A DNA stretch of 64,000 nucleotides from JAKAIY01 sp963809385 (GCA_963809385.1 CAWEJL010000005.1:496001-560000), one strand, 5' to 3'; positions 34,805 to 47,300 are shown, numbered from the stretch's first letter. Notes: generated from the sequence alone by a model not told the origin. Numbers and translations are program-made.

Positions 34805-35773
34805 TTAGCCGTCCGCCCGGCGCCCGATCAGCGTTACCCAGTCGCCTTCGACGACTTCGCGGATATCCGTCAGACCGGCGGCGATCAGCGGCTGGACCGC
34901 CTCGTCGCGCCGCTCCTGAATGATGCCGCTGGCGATCAGCGCGCCGCCAGGCCGCGTGGCCCGCAGCAGCGCCGGGGCAAGCTGAGCGATAACGCGCGCG
35001 ATGATATTCGCCACCACCAGGTCGTAGGTCCCAATCTCCGCGCCGAACGTCTCGATGCCTGGTGGCAGCGGGAAATATGGCTCACCAGCGGCGCCTTCCA
35101 GCGTGCCAAGGCGCGCGTCCACCCGCTCCGCCAGGCCATTGATCCGCGCGTTCTCGCGCGTCGCCTCCACCGCGACCGCGCTCACGTCCAGCGCCAGCGC
35201 GCTCGCCGCCCCCAGCTTCAGCGCCGCCAGCGAGAGGATGCCCGACCCGCAGCCGACATCCAGCACGCGCGCGCCCTGCTGGACGGCCTCCTCCAGGAGC
35301 AAGACGCAATTATGCGTCGTCGGGTGCAGCCCCGTGCCAAACGCCATGCCAGGATCCAGGTCTATGACTACCTCATCTCCCTCAGGCTGGTAGTCGCGCC
35401 ACGAGGGACGGATGACTACCCGGCGGCCCAGCTTCAGCGGGTGATAGTGCTCTTTCCAGGCGTTGGCCCAATCCTCCTCCGCTACGCGCTTCACCTGGAG
35501 CGTCCCTACCGCGCTGGCGTCAATCATGCGCAGCATGCCCAGGCCATTCTCGATGCGCGCGCGCGTCTCCTCAGCGGATGTATCGTCGGGAATCCAGACC
35601 CGGCAGGTAACGGGAGCGCCAGAGAGCGGCTCGTGGGCCTGGCCGTCGTCGAAAAGCTCATACGGCTCCTCGATGGCGACACCGCCCTGTGTGTAACGGC
35701 TGATGACCTCCGTGACGGCTTCCACCGCCTCTGGGGTCGAGGTCACGCTCAGCTCCAACCAGTATGCCGGCAT
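34805..35773 (-). CDS. prmA: Ribosomal protein L11 methyltransferase PrmA
   Basis: A 322-aa methyltransferase. The N-terminal domain begins YWLELSVTSTPEAVEAVTEV. The SAM site is ARVLDVGCGSGILSLAALKLG, preceded by GMAFGTGLHPTTHNCVLLLE and followed by DLVVANIIARVI (the NPPY-equivalent loop), all standard for PrmA. It trimethylates ribosomal protein L11. ATG 35773 is preferred to ATG 35785 since GGAG lies 6 nt upstream of it. It is paired with rsmE downstream. Confidence 0.94.
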   Translation of the reverse strand: MPAYWLELSVTSTPEAVEAVTEVISRYTQGGVAIEEPYELFDDGQAHEPLSGAPVTCRVWIPDDTSAEETRARIENGLGMLRMIDASAVGTLQVKRVAEEDWANAWKEHYHPLKLGRRVVIRPSWRDYQPEGDEVVIDLDPGMAFGTGLHPTTHNCVLLLEEAVQQGARVLDVGCGSGILSLAALKLGAASALALDVSAVAVEATRENARINGLAERVDARLGTLEGAAGEPYFPLPPGIETFGAEIGTYDLVVANIIARVIAQLAPALLRATRPGGALIASGIIQERRDEAVQPLIAAGLTDIREVVEGDWVTLIGRRADG

Positions 35774-35882
35774 TATGAACTCCATCGGATTGTAGGCTTT
35801 AGGCGGCGGGCGACCGCCCGCGCAAGGCGGTCATAAGTGTCGCGCATCGCCCGCCGCCGCGTCAACCGCGCCAGGATCCACT

Positions 35883-35912
35883 TTGACGCCCCCCTGGCTC
35901 GCGCCGTATTGT
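35883..35912 (+). promoter_or_regulatory. Promoter of the TPR protein gene
   Basis: TTGACG (35883-35888), an 18-bp spacer and TATTGT (35907-35912), about 60 nt upstream of the ATG at 35974. Confidence 0.5.
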
Positions 35913-35973
35913 GCAAGGTAGGCGCGCTTGCGTCAGAATGCACAGCTGGCGAACAGAGATTGCGAGATAGATC

Positions 35974-38208
35974 ATGACACAAGAAACTGGACAGGCCGAG
36001 GCGGAGCAGGCGCTGCGCTCCGGGCAGGAGGCGCTCGCGGCGGGCCGCATCGAGCGCGCCGCCGAGTCGCTGACCAGCGCCGAATCGCGCTTCCGCCAGC
36101 TTGGTCAGATGGAGCGCGCGGGCGACGCCCGCCTGGCGCTCGCCGAGGCCCAGCGGCAGAACGGCGCGCTCGACCAGGCGCAGGCCAGCTACGAACGGGC
36201 CGTCACCTACTTCAAGGAAGCCAGCGCGACCAGCCGCGAGGCCGCCGCCACGCTCGCCCTTGGCCATGTGGAGCGCCAGCGCGGCAAGATTGACGCCGCC
36301 TGGCAGCGCTACTATCTCGCTCTGCGGCTCTTCGAGAAGGAGGGCGACGTTCGCGGGCAGGCGGGCGCGTCACTGGCGTTGGGACATGTCGAGCGCCTGC
36401 GCGGCCGCTACTCCCGCGCCGCCGAATATTATACCAAGGCCCGCCTCAGCTATGCGCAAGCGCAAGATCGCGTGGGCGAGGCCGACGCCGCGCGAGGCCA
36501 GGGCGAGATGCTCGCCTCAGGGAGCGACCATACCGCCGCGCGAGAGGCGCTGGATCACGCGCTCGCGCTCTACCAGGTCACGCACGACCGCTACGGCGAG
36601 ATAGACACACTCAATAGTCTGGGTCGCCTTGAGCTAGAGGAAGGCGAGATCGAGAGTGCGGCAGCCCGCTTCGGCGCCGCGATTGACGCCTCCGGCCCAG
36701 TCGAGTATGACCTGGGCGCCGCCGATGGGACGCTCGGATTGGCGGAGGTCAGCCTGCGCGCGGGACGGCTCGACCAAGCGCTCTCCAGCGCGGTCAAAGC
36801 GGGCGAGACCTACGCCAGCGCCCGGGTCGCGCTCGGTGGGGCGGATGTCAACCGCGCGCTGGGCGAGATCAACCTGCGGCGCGGCCAGCTCTCGCAGGCG
36901 GTCAACCTCTACGAACGCTCGATGCGCGCGTATCAGTCGCTGAAAGCGCAGACACCCTACCTGCGCGCCGCGCTCGGCGCCGCCGAGGCCAACCGGCGGC
37001 GCGCACAGCCACGAAAAGCGGAGGACCTCTTCGAAGAAGCGCGGAAGCTTGCGCAGGAGGTCTCGCAGCCCGCGTTGGAGGCCGAGGCCATTCTGGGGAT
37101 GGGCCGCATCGCGCGCGCGCGCGGCGCCAGCGAGCAGGCGTCAACATTTTTGGAGCAGGCAGAGCGCCGCTTCAAGGCGCAAGGCCGCTCAGCGCTGGCG
37201 ACGCACGCCACCATCGAGTGCGCGCGCCTCGCGCTCACCCAGGGACGGCTCGACGACGCCTCAGACCTGGTCAGCAAGGCGCTGCGCCTCGCGCGCAAAC
37301 CCGCTCATGGCAGCGAGCGCGGGCCGGAGGCGCTCGCGCTCGCCGTCTGGTCGGCAGTCGCCGCCGCGCTGGGCCAGCTCGATAGCGCGCGAGCGCACGC
37401 CCACGAGGCGATGACGCTCGCGGAAGCGGAGGGCGATGAGCAGGCGCGGATCGAGGCCGCGCTGGCCGCCGCTGAAGTCGAGTTGATGGCGGAGAATCTT
37501 CAGGCCGCCGTCAACGCTTTCAACCGCGCGGCGACGCAGGCCCAGGCGCGCGAAGCCGTTGTGGCGGACACGGTTGCGTCTGTCGGACTGGGGCGCATCC
37601 TGCTGCGGCGCGGGCTGTGGGAAGAGGCCGCTAACGCCTTCCAGGACGCGCTGCCACGCATGCGCGCCGCTGAAGACCTCGCGGGCCAGACGCTGGCCGC
37701 GATCAGCCTTGGCGAGGCGCGCCGCAATCTGAACGACCGCGACGCCGCCCGCGCCGCCTTCGCCGAGGCCACACGCCTCGCGCGAGCGAGCGACAACCCA
37801 CTGCTGGAGGCGGAAGCGCTGGGAGGCGAGGCGCGTCTGCTGCTCGGCTCAGGCGAGATGGAGGCGGCGACAAGCCGTTACGGGCAGGCGTTGGAACTGA
37901 TAGAGCGCGTTGGCGCGAGCGTCGCGGATATCGGCGACCGCGCGACCTTCTTCGATGGCTACGCTTCGCTCTACGCGGAGGCGATTTTCGCGCTGGCCCG
38001 TGAGCAGGCGTCGAAACGCGCTCGCGAGATAGCCGCTGCCTACGCGAGCAAAGCAACCAGAGCGGGCTGCGCCGCCGCCGCCCAGCGTCTGAGCGAGTAC
38101 GCGCGCTCCATCCCGACCAGCGGCAAGGACCTCACGCCTGAGCGTCAGAGCGAAAACAAAGCGGTCGTCACGCTGCTGGACGCCGCGCGTAAGGCGCTCA
38201 CGCGCTGA
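35974..38208 (+). CDS. Large TPR-repeat protein
   Basis: A 744-aa soluble protein made almost entirely of helical repeats of about 40 residues with the TPR pattern A..LG...R..G....A...Y..A (for example EAAATLALGHVERQRGKIDA and GASLALGHVERLRGRYSRAA). There is no signal peptide, membrane segment or catalytic domain. It probably acts as a protein-interaction scaffold; the partner is unknown. Composition is rich in Ala, Arg and Glu. The 3' end overlaps the convergent small gene by 11 nt. Confidence 0.8.
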   Translation: MTQETGQAEAEQALRSGQEALAAGRIERAAESLTSAESRFRQLGQMERAGDARLALAEAQRQNGALDQAQASYERAVTYFKEASATSREAAATLALGHVERQRGKIDAAWQRYYLALRLFEKEGDVRGQAGASLALGHVERLRGRYSRAAEYYTKARLSYAQAQDRVGEADAARGQGEMLASGSDHTAAREALDHALALYQVTHDRYGEIDTLNSLGRLELEEGEIESAAARFGAAIDASGPVEYDLGAADGTLGLAEVSLRAGRLDQALSSAVKAGETYASARVALGGADVNRALGEINLRRGQLSQAVNLYERSMRAYQSLKAQTPYLRAALGAAEANRRRAQPRKAEDLFEEARKLAQEVSQPALEAEAILGMGRIARARGASEQASTFLEQAERRFKAQGRSALATHATIECARLALTQGRLDDASDLVSKALRLARKPAHGSERGPEALALAVWSAVAAALGQLDSARAHAHEAMTLAEAEGDEQARIEAALAAAEVELMAENLQAAVNAFNRAATQAQAREAVVADTVASVGLGRILLRRGLWEEAANAFQDALPRMRAAEDLAGQTLAAISLGEARRNLNDRDAARAAFAEATRLARASDNPLLEAEALGGEARLLLGSGEMEAATSRYGQALELIERVGASVADIGDRATFFDGYASLYAEAIFALAREQASKRAREIAAAYASKATRAGCAAAAQRLSEYARSIPTSGKDLTPERQSENKAVVTLLDAARKALTR

Positions 38209-38617
38209 CACGCGGCGCGCTTGGAGCCGCCGCGCTTGGAGCCGCCGCGCTTCGCCCACGCGTAGTGGCGCGCGAGGGGCGCGTGGGCCGCTCCCGGCGG
38301 GCGGGGCGGGGTGTCTTTCCCGCTTCGACGCCCACCAGGATGAAGTTAGGGCGTAGCGAGGCATTGGCAGTCACGCGCAGCCGGAGCGGGTCCGCTTCCT
38401 CCTCTGGCGCGGGCGCGGCCTTCGCGCGCGAGGCGCGCCCGCGTCCCGTCTTGGCCACCACAGCCGCGCCTCGCTGCGCCAGCGTCTGCGGGTGCGCCTC
38501 GCAGGCGGTGGGCGCCCAGCCGGTGCGCTCACTGAAGCGGTGCGCGGCTTCCGCCATCTTCGCACTGAACGGGCGGCGCGGGTCATCATCGAACCAGAGC
38601 AATCCTTCGGCGATCAT
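38198..38617 (-). CDS. Small hypothetical protein (MIAEGLLWFDDDPRR type)
   Basis: A 139-aa protein. Its first 45 residues (MIAEGLLWFDDDPRRPFSAK, then a helix AEAAHRFSERTG and APTACEAHP) look like a compact folded domain. The basic Ala/Pro/Arg-rich remainder contains RPNFILVGVEAG and ends in SAAAPSAAAPSAPR. ATG 38617 has AGGAG 8 nt upstream. It lies downstream of the penicillin-binding protein terminator, so it likely has its own promoter. Similar short proteins occur in Chloroflexota in my recollection, with no known function. Confidence 0.6.
   Translation of the reverse strand: MIAEGLLWFDDDPRRPFSAKMAEAAHRFSERTGWAPTACEAHPQTLAQRGAAVVAKTGRGRASRAKAAPAPEEEADPLRLRVTANASLRPNFILVGVEAGKTPRPARRERPTRPSRATTRGRSAAAPSAAAPSAPRVSA
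38221..38250. repeat. 15-bp perfect tandem duplication
   Basis: TTGGAGCCGCCGCGC occurs twice in tandem and encodes the SAAAP repeat at the end of the small hypothetical protein. Confidence 0.8.
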
Positions 38618-38731
38618 CCGCGACTCTCCTGGGTCCGCGCGCATGGCGCATGGCTTAATTGAAACATTTGTTCCACATACAAGTATATCGCGCGGGGCCG
38701 CGCGGGTCAAGCGTGAAGGCCGCGCAAATCG

Positions 38732-38782
38732 AAAAAACTGACTGACCCCGCGCGCGGGCGCAAATGCTCCGCGCGAGGTCAG
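38732..38782 (-). terminator. Rho-independent terminator of the penicillin-binding protein gene
   Basis: A 13-bp GC-rich stem with one G-U wobble (38770-38782 with 38742-38754), then TCAG and a run of six T on the minus strand (38737-38732). It lies 39 nt after the repaired stop at 38821, which supports that stop over the unrepaired frame to 38655. Confidence 0.8.
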
Positions 38783-38820
38783 CTGGATAGAAGCGTCCGT
38801 GAGGTAAGTGGAGAGCGGCC

Positions 38821-41612
<2,792 letters not shown>

Positions 41613-41951
41613 CGACTATCCTCCATGACCGTAGAATATAAACCAGGCCCGGCGCAAGGCCCCGGCGCCGCCCAGGCCGCTGCTTGACAGGCTATCGTCT
41701 GGCTGGATACACTGCGAAAACATGCGCGCTCGCGCAGCGATGTTCAGGGATGTGACGTTTGGTCACGAGCCACGTTCACGGTCGCTCCATTGGTGTACAA
41801 CGGACGGCCAGCGCGTGAGGTCGCGGGACAGGCGCTTCTGGCGCATACCAGGTATACGTGAAGCGCCTACCCACCGCTCACATTGGACTAGACGCTTGGC
41901 GTCCGCCCCGTGTTTCCCTCTGAACTTAAGAATTTCCTCAGGAGTTGTAGC
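41613..41951. other. Divergent intergenic region between the PBP and gltX genes
   Basis: A 339-bp region. It holds the gltX promoter at 41684-41713 and a gltX leader of about 240 nt with inverted repeats: GGCGCTT/AAGCGCC (about 41831-41868) and GACGC-TTG-GCGTC (about 41891-41903). A T-box was looked for, but the conserved AGGGTGGNACCGCG antiterminator core is absent. A TATATT on the minus strand near 41636 could belong to the PBP promoter. Confidence 0.45.
41684..41713 (+). promoter_or_regulatory. Promoter of gltX
   Basis: TTGACA (41684-41689), an 18-bp spacer and TACACT (41708-41713). It has the consensus -35. The predicted start is about 230 nt before the ATG. Confidence 0.6.
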
Positions 41952-43502
41952 ATGCCACAGGGCTCCACCACCACACCAGCGACCGCCGCCAGCGACCGTG
42001 CGGGGGCGCCAGCGCGCACACGCTTCGCGCCCAGCCCGACTGGCCTGCAACACATCGGTGGCTATCGCACAGCGCTTTTCAGCTGGTTGCTGGCTCGACA
42101 CACCGGTGGGCAGTTCCTGCTTCGCATCGAGGACACAGACACCGCACGGACCGTGCCAGGCGCTGTTGAGGCGGTCATCGAGGGCTTTAAATGGCTGGGG
42201 ATGGAGATTGACGAGGGACCGGAGGCTGGTGGCCCCTACGGGCCCTACTTCCAGACGCAGCGCCGCGAGCTGTATCTACCCTACGTCGAGCGGCTGATCG
42301 AGTCAGGCGCGGCCTACCGCTGCTTCTGCTCACGCGAGCGTCTCGACCTGGCCCGCCAGTCGCAGATCGCGCGCCATCTGCCGCCGCGCTACGATCGCCA
42401 TTGCCGCAACCTGAGTAAGAAAGATATCGCGCGCAACCTCAGCGATGGCCAGAGCTACACCGTGCGGCTGGCGTCTCCTCTGGAGGGCAAGACATCCGTC
42501 GTTGACGAGCTGCGCCCGACGCCCATCGAGTTCGAGAACGCGAATCTCGACGACGCCATTCTGCTCAAATCAGACGGCTTTCCGACCTACCATCTCGCCA
42601 ACGTGATTGACGACCACCTGATGCGCATCACCCATGTGCTGCGCGCGGAGGAGTGGATCCCCAGCGCGCCGCTGCATCTCATCCTCTATCAGGCGCTGGG
42701 CTGGGAGCCGCCGATCTTCGCGCATGTGCCGGACGTTCTGGCGCCGCAGGGCGGAGTCAAGTTGAGCAAGCGCAAAGGCGCGATACCGATGCTGGAGTAC
42801 CGCGAGCGGGGCTACCTCCCCGAGGCGCTCCTCAATTACATGGCGCTGCTTGGCTGGTCGTATGACGACAAAGAGAACGTCCTCTCACGCGAGCAGTTGA
42901 TCGCAGCCTTCTCGCTCGACCGCGTCGGCGTGGCGCCAGCGCGCTACGACGAGGGGCGGTTGCTCTGGTTCAACGGCTACTACATCCGCCAGCTTACGGC
43001 TGATGACCTGCTGGCGCGCATGCTGCCCTTCCTGGAGCGCCCGGAGGCGGAGGGTGGCCTGCCCGACAGCGTGGCTCGCCCGGTTGACCACGACTACGCC
43101 CGCCGCGTGCTGGCGCTGGAGCAGGAGCGCATGAAGACGCTGGCCGAGGCGCCCGGCATGACATCTTTCTTCTTCGTCGACACGCTGGAGTACCCGCCGC
43201 AAACGCTGATCGCCAAGAACATGGACGCCGCTAGCGCAGTCAACGGACTGCGACGCTCGCTCGCCACACTGGAGTCCCTGGATGGATGGGAGGCAGCGGC
43301 GATGGAGGCGCCCCTGCGTGAGCTGGTAACAGAATTGGGGCTGAAGCCAGTGCAGCTCTTCACCAGTCTGCGCGTCGCCGTAACAGGGCGTACTGTCTCG
43401 CCACCACTCTTCGAGACGATGGAGACGCTGGGCCGCGAGGTCTCGCTGGGGCGGCTACGCCAGGCGATCAGCGCGCTGGAAGAGTACGCCGCAAGCGCGT
43501 GA
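41952..43502 (+). CDS. gltX: Glutamyl-tRNA synthetase
   Basis: A 516-aa class I synthetase. The HIGH-type motif is FAPSPTGLQHIGGYRTALFS, followed by LRIEDTDTARTVPG, and the KMSKS-type motif is VKLSKRKGA. The C-terminal anticodon-binding helical domain is complete. It charges tRNA-Glu (and perhaps tRNA-Gln). ATG 41952 has AGGAG 7 nt upstream; the frame's earlier GTG at 41910 lacks one. Confidence 0.96.
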   Translation: MPQGSTTTPATAASDRAGAPARTRFAPSPTGLQHIGGYRTALFSWLLARHTGGQFLLRIEDTDTARTVPGAVEAVIEGFKWLGMEIDEGPEAGGPYGPYFQTQRRELYLPYVERLIESGAAYRCFCSRERLDLARQSQIARHLPPRYDRHCRNLSKKDIARNLSDGQSYTVRLASPLEGKTSVVDELRPTPIEFENANLDDAILLKSDGFPTYHLANVIDDHLMRITHVLRAEEWIPSAPLHLILYQALGWEPPIFAHVPDVLAPQGGVKLSKRKGAIPMLEYRERGYLPEALLNYMALLGWSYDDKENVLSREQLIAAFSLDRVGVAPARYDEGRLLWFNGYYIRQLTADDLLARMLPFLERPEAEGGLPDSVARPVDHDYARRVLALEQERMKTLAEAPGMTSFFFVDTLEYPPQTLIAKNMDAASAVNGLRRSLATLESLDGWEAAAMEAPLRELVTELGLKPVQLFTSLRVAVTGRTVSPPLFETMETLGREVSLGRLRQAISALEEYAASA

Positions 43503-43537
43503 GGCTGACCAGCGCTGGCCGGTATGGTGTGCCCTGG

Positions 43538-43566
43538 TTGCGCTCCGACAGACATAAGGCTAGAAT
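43538..43566 (+). promoter_or_regulatory. Promoter candidate of the surface-glycan genes
   Basis: TTGCGC (43538-43543), a 17-bp spacer and TAGAAT (43561-43566), about 135 nt upstream of the sugar epimerase start. Confidence 0.4.
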
Positions 43567-43701
43567 TGGGCTAAATGGCCGCCAGGCGCCGAAGCCGGTG
43601 GCCATCCCGCGACGCTGGCGCGCGGAATCGGGCTGGCGCTGTCGCAACACGCTAGCATACTGTCACATCCGATACCATTATCACGGTCGTTGGAGGTTGC
43701 G

Positions 43702-44667
43702 TTGAAGGTTCTGGTCGCTGGGGGCGCGGGGTTCATTGGCTCCCATCTGTGCGCGCGCTTGCTAAACGAAGGGCATGATGTCGTCTGCGTGGACTCCCTG
43801 CTAACAGGCTCCGAGCGCAACATCACCCCACTTCTGGGGAATCCGCGCTTCACGTTCCTCCGTCATGACGTGACGGAGCCACTCGACGTCCCAGTGGACG
43901 CGATCTTCCAGCTCGCCAGTCCCGCCAGCCCCGTCGGCTACTGGATGTATCCCTTCGAGACGATTCGTGTCAACACCGAGGGAACGATGCGCCTGCTCGA
44001 TCTGGCGAAGGCGCGCGGCGCGATCTTCCTGACCGCTTCGACCTCAGAGGCCTATGGCGACCCGCTGGAGCATCCCCAGACCGAAACCTATTACGGCAAC
44101 GTCAACCCCATTGGCGTGCGCGCCTGCTATGACGAGAGCAAGCGCCTCGGCGAGACCATTACGATGGAATACGTCCGCCGGATGGGCGTAGACGCGCGCA
44201 TCGTCCGTATCTTCAACACCTACGGCCCCAACAGCCAGCTCGACGATGGCCGCATGATTCCCAACTTCATCACCCAGGCGATCACCGGCAAGCCGCTGAG
44301 CATCCACGGCGCGGGCGAACAGACTCGCAGCATCTGCTACGTGGATGATCTGGTGGACGGCCTGATGCGCGCGCTCTTCACCCCCGGCACGACCGGCGAG
44401 GTCTATAATCTGGGCAATCCCGAAGAGCATTCGGTGCTGGAGTGGGCCAAGCTCATCATCCGCCTGTGCGACTCAGCCTCAGAGATTGTCTTCGAGCCTA
44501 AGCGCGAGGACGACCCGGAGCGCCGTCGGCCCAACATCGAGAAGGCGCGTGCGGCGCTTGGCTGGGAGCCGAGCGTCTCGCCGGAAGACGGCCTGCGGCG
44601 CACGATCGCCTGGTTCCGCGTCGAGATGGAGCGTGAAGGCCTATGTCAGCCAGCGCGGGCAGGGTAG
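43702..44667 (+). CDS. NAD-dependent sugar epimerase, UDP-glucuronate decarboxylase-like
   Basis: A 321-aa extended SDR enzyme. It has the Rossmann motif VLVAGGAGFIGSHLCARLL, LASPASPVGYWMYPFETIRV, the catalytic YDESKR (YxxxK) and NTYGPNSQLDDGRMIPNFI. These match the UDP-xylose synthase (UXS) group, which oxidatively decarboxylates UDP-glucuronate to UDP-xylose; dTDP-glucose dehydratases are the nearest alternative. TTG 43702 is chosen as start because GGAGG lies 5 nt upstream; another in-frame TTG is at 43690. It leads a glycan gene group and overlaps the next gene by 25 nt. Confidence 0.85.
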   Translation: MKVLVAGGAGFIGSHLCARLLNEGHDVVCVDSLLTGSERNITPLLGNPRFTFLRHDVTEPLDVPVDAIFQLASPASPVGYWMYPFETIRVNTEGTMRLLDLAKARGAIFLTASTSEAYGDPLEHPQTETYYGNVNPIGVRACYDESKRLGETITMEYVRRMGVDARIVRIFNTYGPNSQLDDGRMIPNFITQAITGKPLSIHGAGEQTRSICYVDDLVDGLMRALFTPGTTGEVYNLGNPEEHSVLEWAKLIIRLCDSASEIVFEPKREDDPERRRPNIEKARAALGWEPSVSPEDGLRRTIAWFRVEMEREGLCQPARAG

Positions 44668-46073
44668 CCACAGCGCGAGGTCTCATCACACCCGAACGGG
44701 CGGCGCGCGCGCTGCTCTATATCACGCCGCTCGCGGTCGGCTTCGGCCAGGCGCTGACCCTGAACGTCAAGGGGCTGCGCGCTTCCCTGACGGACCTGAT
44801 CGTCGGGGCGCTGGCTGCGCTAGGCGCGTACACGCTCTGGCGTGCGCGTGCGGCCGGGAGGCTCGACATCCCGCGCACGCTGCGCGAGGCCCGGCGCACG
44901 CGGCCCGAAGCGCTGGCGCTGCTGGCGGCGCTGCTCGCCTACCTTCTGGTCATCGTCCTCTCCATCGTCACCGCCTACACCCGCACGCCCGTCATCAAGG
45001 AGACGCTGAAGTGGGGTGAGGTGGTGGTCGTCGTCTGCGCCACCTGGGGTTTTATCCGCACGGAACAGCAGGCGCTCTGGCTGGCGTGGGGCGTGATCGC
45101 CGGTGGCCTTGCCGAAGCGCTGCTCGGCTGCGCGCAGTACGTCTTCGCCTCCGGCCTGCTGGGGCCGGGCGGGGCCAGCGTGCGCGTCTTCGGCACGTTC
45201 GATCAGCCCAATCCCTACGGCGGCTATCTCAACTTGTCCCTGCCGGTGGCGCTGGCGCTGGCGCTCTTCGGACGCGACCCGCGCATGCGCTGGGTCGCGG
45301 GTGGCGCCAGTATTCTCTCGCTCTTCGCGCTCTACCTCGCCAATTCGCGCGGGGCGCTGCTGGGACTGGTGGCCGCCATGATTGTCATCGCCGCCGTGGG
45401 CTGGCGGCTGGAGCGGCAGGCGCTGATCGCCGCAGCGGTTGGCGCCCCACTCGTCGCCGTCGCCTGGCTAACGCATCTGATCCCCCTCAGCCTGCAAGAC
45501 AAGCTACTGGCCCAGTTCCGCGTCAATGATGTCTCGCTCACCGCGCAGGTCAACGACGCGAACTTCTCGACCATCGAGCGGCTGGCGCACTGGGTCGCGG
45601 GCCTGCGCATGTTCCAGGCCCATCCGCTGCTGGGCGTGGGCGCCGGCAACTACGGCGCCGCCTATCAGCAATACAAGGTCACCGGCTGGGACGAGTCCCT
45701 GACGCACGCGCACAACTACTACATCAACGTCGCGGCGGAGACGGGGGCGCTGGGACTGCTGGCCTTCCTGGCGGTTGTGGGCGCGGCGCTCTACGCCGGC
45801 TGGCGCGCCACCCGCGCGACGGACCGCCAGCGCGGCGGCCAGGGAGCGCTGACCGGCCTCGACGCGCGCGCGCTGAGCATCGGCTTCACCGCCGTGATCG
45901 TCGCACTCTGCGTCCACAACTTCACCGACAACCTGTTCGTCCACGCGATGGAGTTGCAATTCGCTCTGGCGCTCGGCGTCCTGCTGCGACTGGCGACGGT
46001 CGCGCGCCCCCAGTTTCTACGCCTCGGCGCCGCTCCCACCGCGACGCTACTCCCAGCGTCAGACGCGATCTAA
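44643..46073 (+). CDS. O-antigen ligase/polymerase-like membrane protein
   Basis: A 476-aa protein with about twelve helices. A large extracytoplasmic loop precedes the Wzy_C-type region MFQAHPLLGVGAGNYGAAYQ, then LTHAHNYYINVAAETGALGL, with the conserved His-Asn-x-Tyr. It also has FDQPNPYGGYLNLSLPV and NSRGALLGL. Such proteins ligate or polymerise lipid-linked glycans outside the membrane. It overlaps the epimerase gene by 25 nt and lies upstream of two glycosyltransferases. Confidence 0.85.
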   Translation: MSASAGRVATARGLITPERAARALLYITPLAVGFGQALTLNVKGLRASLTDLIVGALAALGAYTLWRARAAGRLDIPRTLREARRTRPEALALLAALLAYLLVIVLSIVTAYTRTPVIKETLKWGEVVVVVCATWGFIRTEQQALWLAWGVIAGGLAEALLGCAQYVFASGLLGPGGASVRVFGTFDQPNPYGGYLNLSLPVALALALFGRDPRMRWVAGGASILSLFALYLANSRGALLGLVAAMIVIAAVGWRLERQALIAAAVGAPLVAVAWLTHLIPLSLQDKLLAQFRVNDVSLTAQVNDANFSTIERLAHWVAGLRMFQAHPLLGVGAGNYGAAYQQYKVTGWDESLTHAHNYYINVAAETGALGLLAFLAVVGAALYAGWRATRATDRQRGGQGALTGLDARALSIGFTAVIVALCVHNFTDNLFVHAMELQFALALGVLLRLATVARPQFLRLGAAPTATLLPASDAI

Positions 46074-46081
46074 CCAGGGTA

Positions 46082-46090
46082 TGTTATCCT
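46082..46090 (+). promoter_or_regulatory. Weak extended -10 before the first GT4 gene
   Basis: TGTTATCCT lies 56 nt upstream of the ATG at 46146; no -35 box is visible. Confidence 0.25.
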
Positions 46091-46145
46091 GATGCTGGCG
46101 TGGCGTGGCGCCACATGACCCGGTGAGAGAGCGGAAACGTCAACG

Positions 46146-47300
46146 ATGCGAGTCGCGATCAATGCGCTATTCCTGCAAGAGCCCCAAGTCGGCCAGGGAC
46201 GCTACGTCTACAACCTGCTGGAGGCGCTAGGGCAGGTGGACGGCGTCACCGACTACCTCATTCTCAACCCCAAGCCACCTAAAGTCACCCCTGAAACACC
46301 CTCCAGTTTTCACTGGGAGGTTGCCCCTACTGGCGGCCCCGCGCGCGGAGCCAATCTGGAGAAACTGGTCTGGGAGCAGGCTGGATTCCCTGCGGCGGCA
46401 AAGCGCGGCGGCGCTAAACTCGCCCACATTCCCCACTTCGCCCCGGTCTATCGCGGCATGGGCATGCCCCAGGTCGTCACGATTCACGACGTCATTATGC
46501 TGGCGCTGCCCGAATACCGAATGAAGCCAAGCGCGCAGCTCTATACAGGCCTCGTCAGCCAGGCCGCGCGCCGCGTGGACTCCATCATCACCATCTCCGA
46601 GTGGTCCAAGAGCGACATCATGGAATACCTGCGCATCCCAGAGGAGCGCATCAGTGTGATCCGCCTGGCGCCCGCGCCCACCTTCACCCGTGTCACCGAC
46701 CCCGAGCGGCTGCGCGCCGTGCGGGCGAAATACGGACTGGGACAGCGGTTCGTCCTGAACGTCGGCGGGCTGGACGTGCGCAAGAACATCGAGCGGCTGG
46801 TCGGCGCCTTCGCCGCCGTCTACCACGAGATGCGTGAGCAGGACCTGCGGCTCTTCATCGTCGGCGACCACACCAAGCTGGGGACCAGCCCGGTCTATCC
46901 CGACTGGCGCCCGCTGGCGGAGTCGCTCGGCATCGGGCAGCAGGTCATCTGCGCGCGGGTGGCGGAAGCCGATCTGGCCGCGCTCTATAGCGCGGCGTCG
47001 TGCTTCGCCTTCACCTCGCGCTACGAAGGCTTCGGCCTGACGCCGCTAGAGGCGATGGCCTGCGGCGCGCCGGTGGTATGCTCCAGCGCCACGTCGCTGC
47101 CTGAGGTCGTTGGCTCGGCGGGTATCCTCGTCAATCCGGAGGATACCGATGAGATCGGCGCGGCGATCTACCGCACGCTGGCGGCGCCGGAGCTAAACGG
47201 GGACCTGCGCGCGCGCGGACTGGCGCACGCCAAACAGTTCAACTGGCGGCGGGTCGCGGCGGAGACCAGTTCGCTCTACGCCGACATCGCCGGGCTCTAA
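46146..47300 (+). CDS. Glycosyltransferase family 4
   Basis: A 384-aa GT-B enzyme. The N-terminal domain has MRVAINALFLQEPQVGQGRY and QVVTIHDVIMLALPEYRMKP. The C-terminal GT4 domain has RFVLNVGGLDVRKNIERLV and the donor-binding SRYEGFGLTPLEAMACGAPV with the EX7E pattern. It adds a sugar from a nucleotide donor during glycan assembly. A second GT4 gene follows at 44 nt. Confidence 0.9.
   Translation: MRVAINALFLQEPQVGQGRYVYNLLEALGQVDGVTDYLILNPKPPKVTPETPSSFHWEVAPTGGPARGANLEKLVWEQAGFPAAAKRGGAKLAHIPHFAPVYRGMGMPQVVTIHDVIMLALPEYRMKPSAQLYTGLVSQAARRVDSIITISEWSKSDIMEYLRIPEERISVIRLAPAPTFTRVTDPERLRAVRAKYGLGQRFVLNVGGLDVRKNIERLVGAFAAVYHEMREQDLRLFIVGDHTKLGTSPVYPDWRPLAESLGIGQQVICARVAEADLAALYSAASCFAFTSRYEGFGLTPLEAMACGAPVVCSSATSLPEVVGSAGILVNPEDTDEIGAAIYRTLAAPELNGDLRARGLAHAKQFNWRRVAAETSSLYADIAGL

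Noticed and set aside
38655..38820. C-terminal extension of the penicillin-binding protein in the raw frame
   Set aside because: It is low-complexity, reads through a strong terminator, and the alternative frame gives a natural poly-Gly and PKPRPGG ending with a stop at 38821.
41714..41951. T-box riboswitch in the gltX leader
   Set aside because: The leader is long enough and has stems, but the conserved AGGGTGGNACCGCG core is absent.
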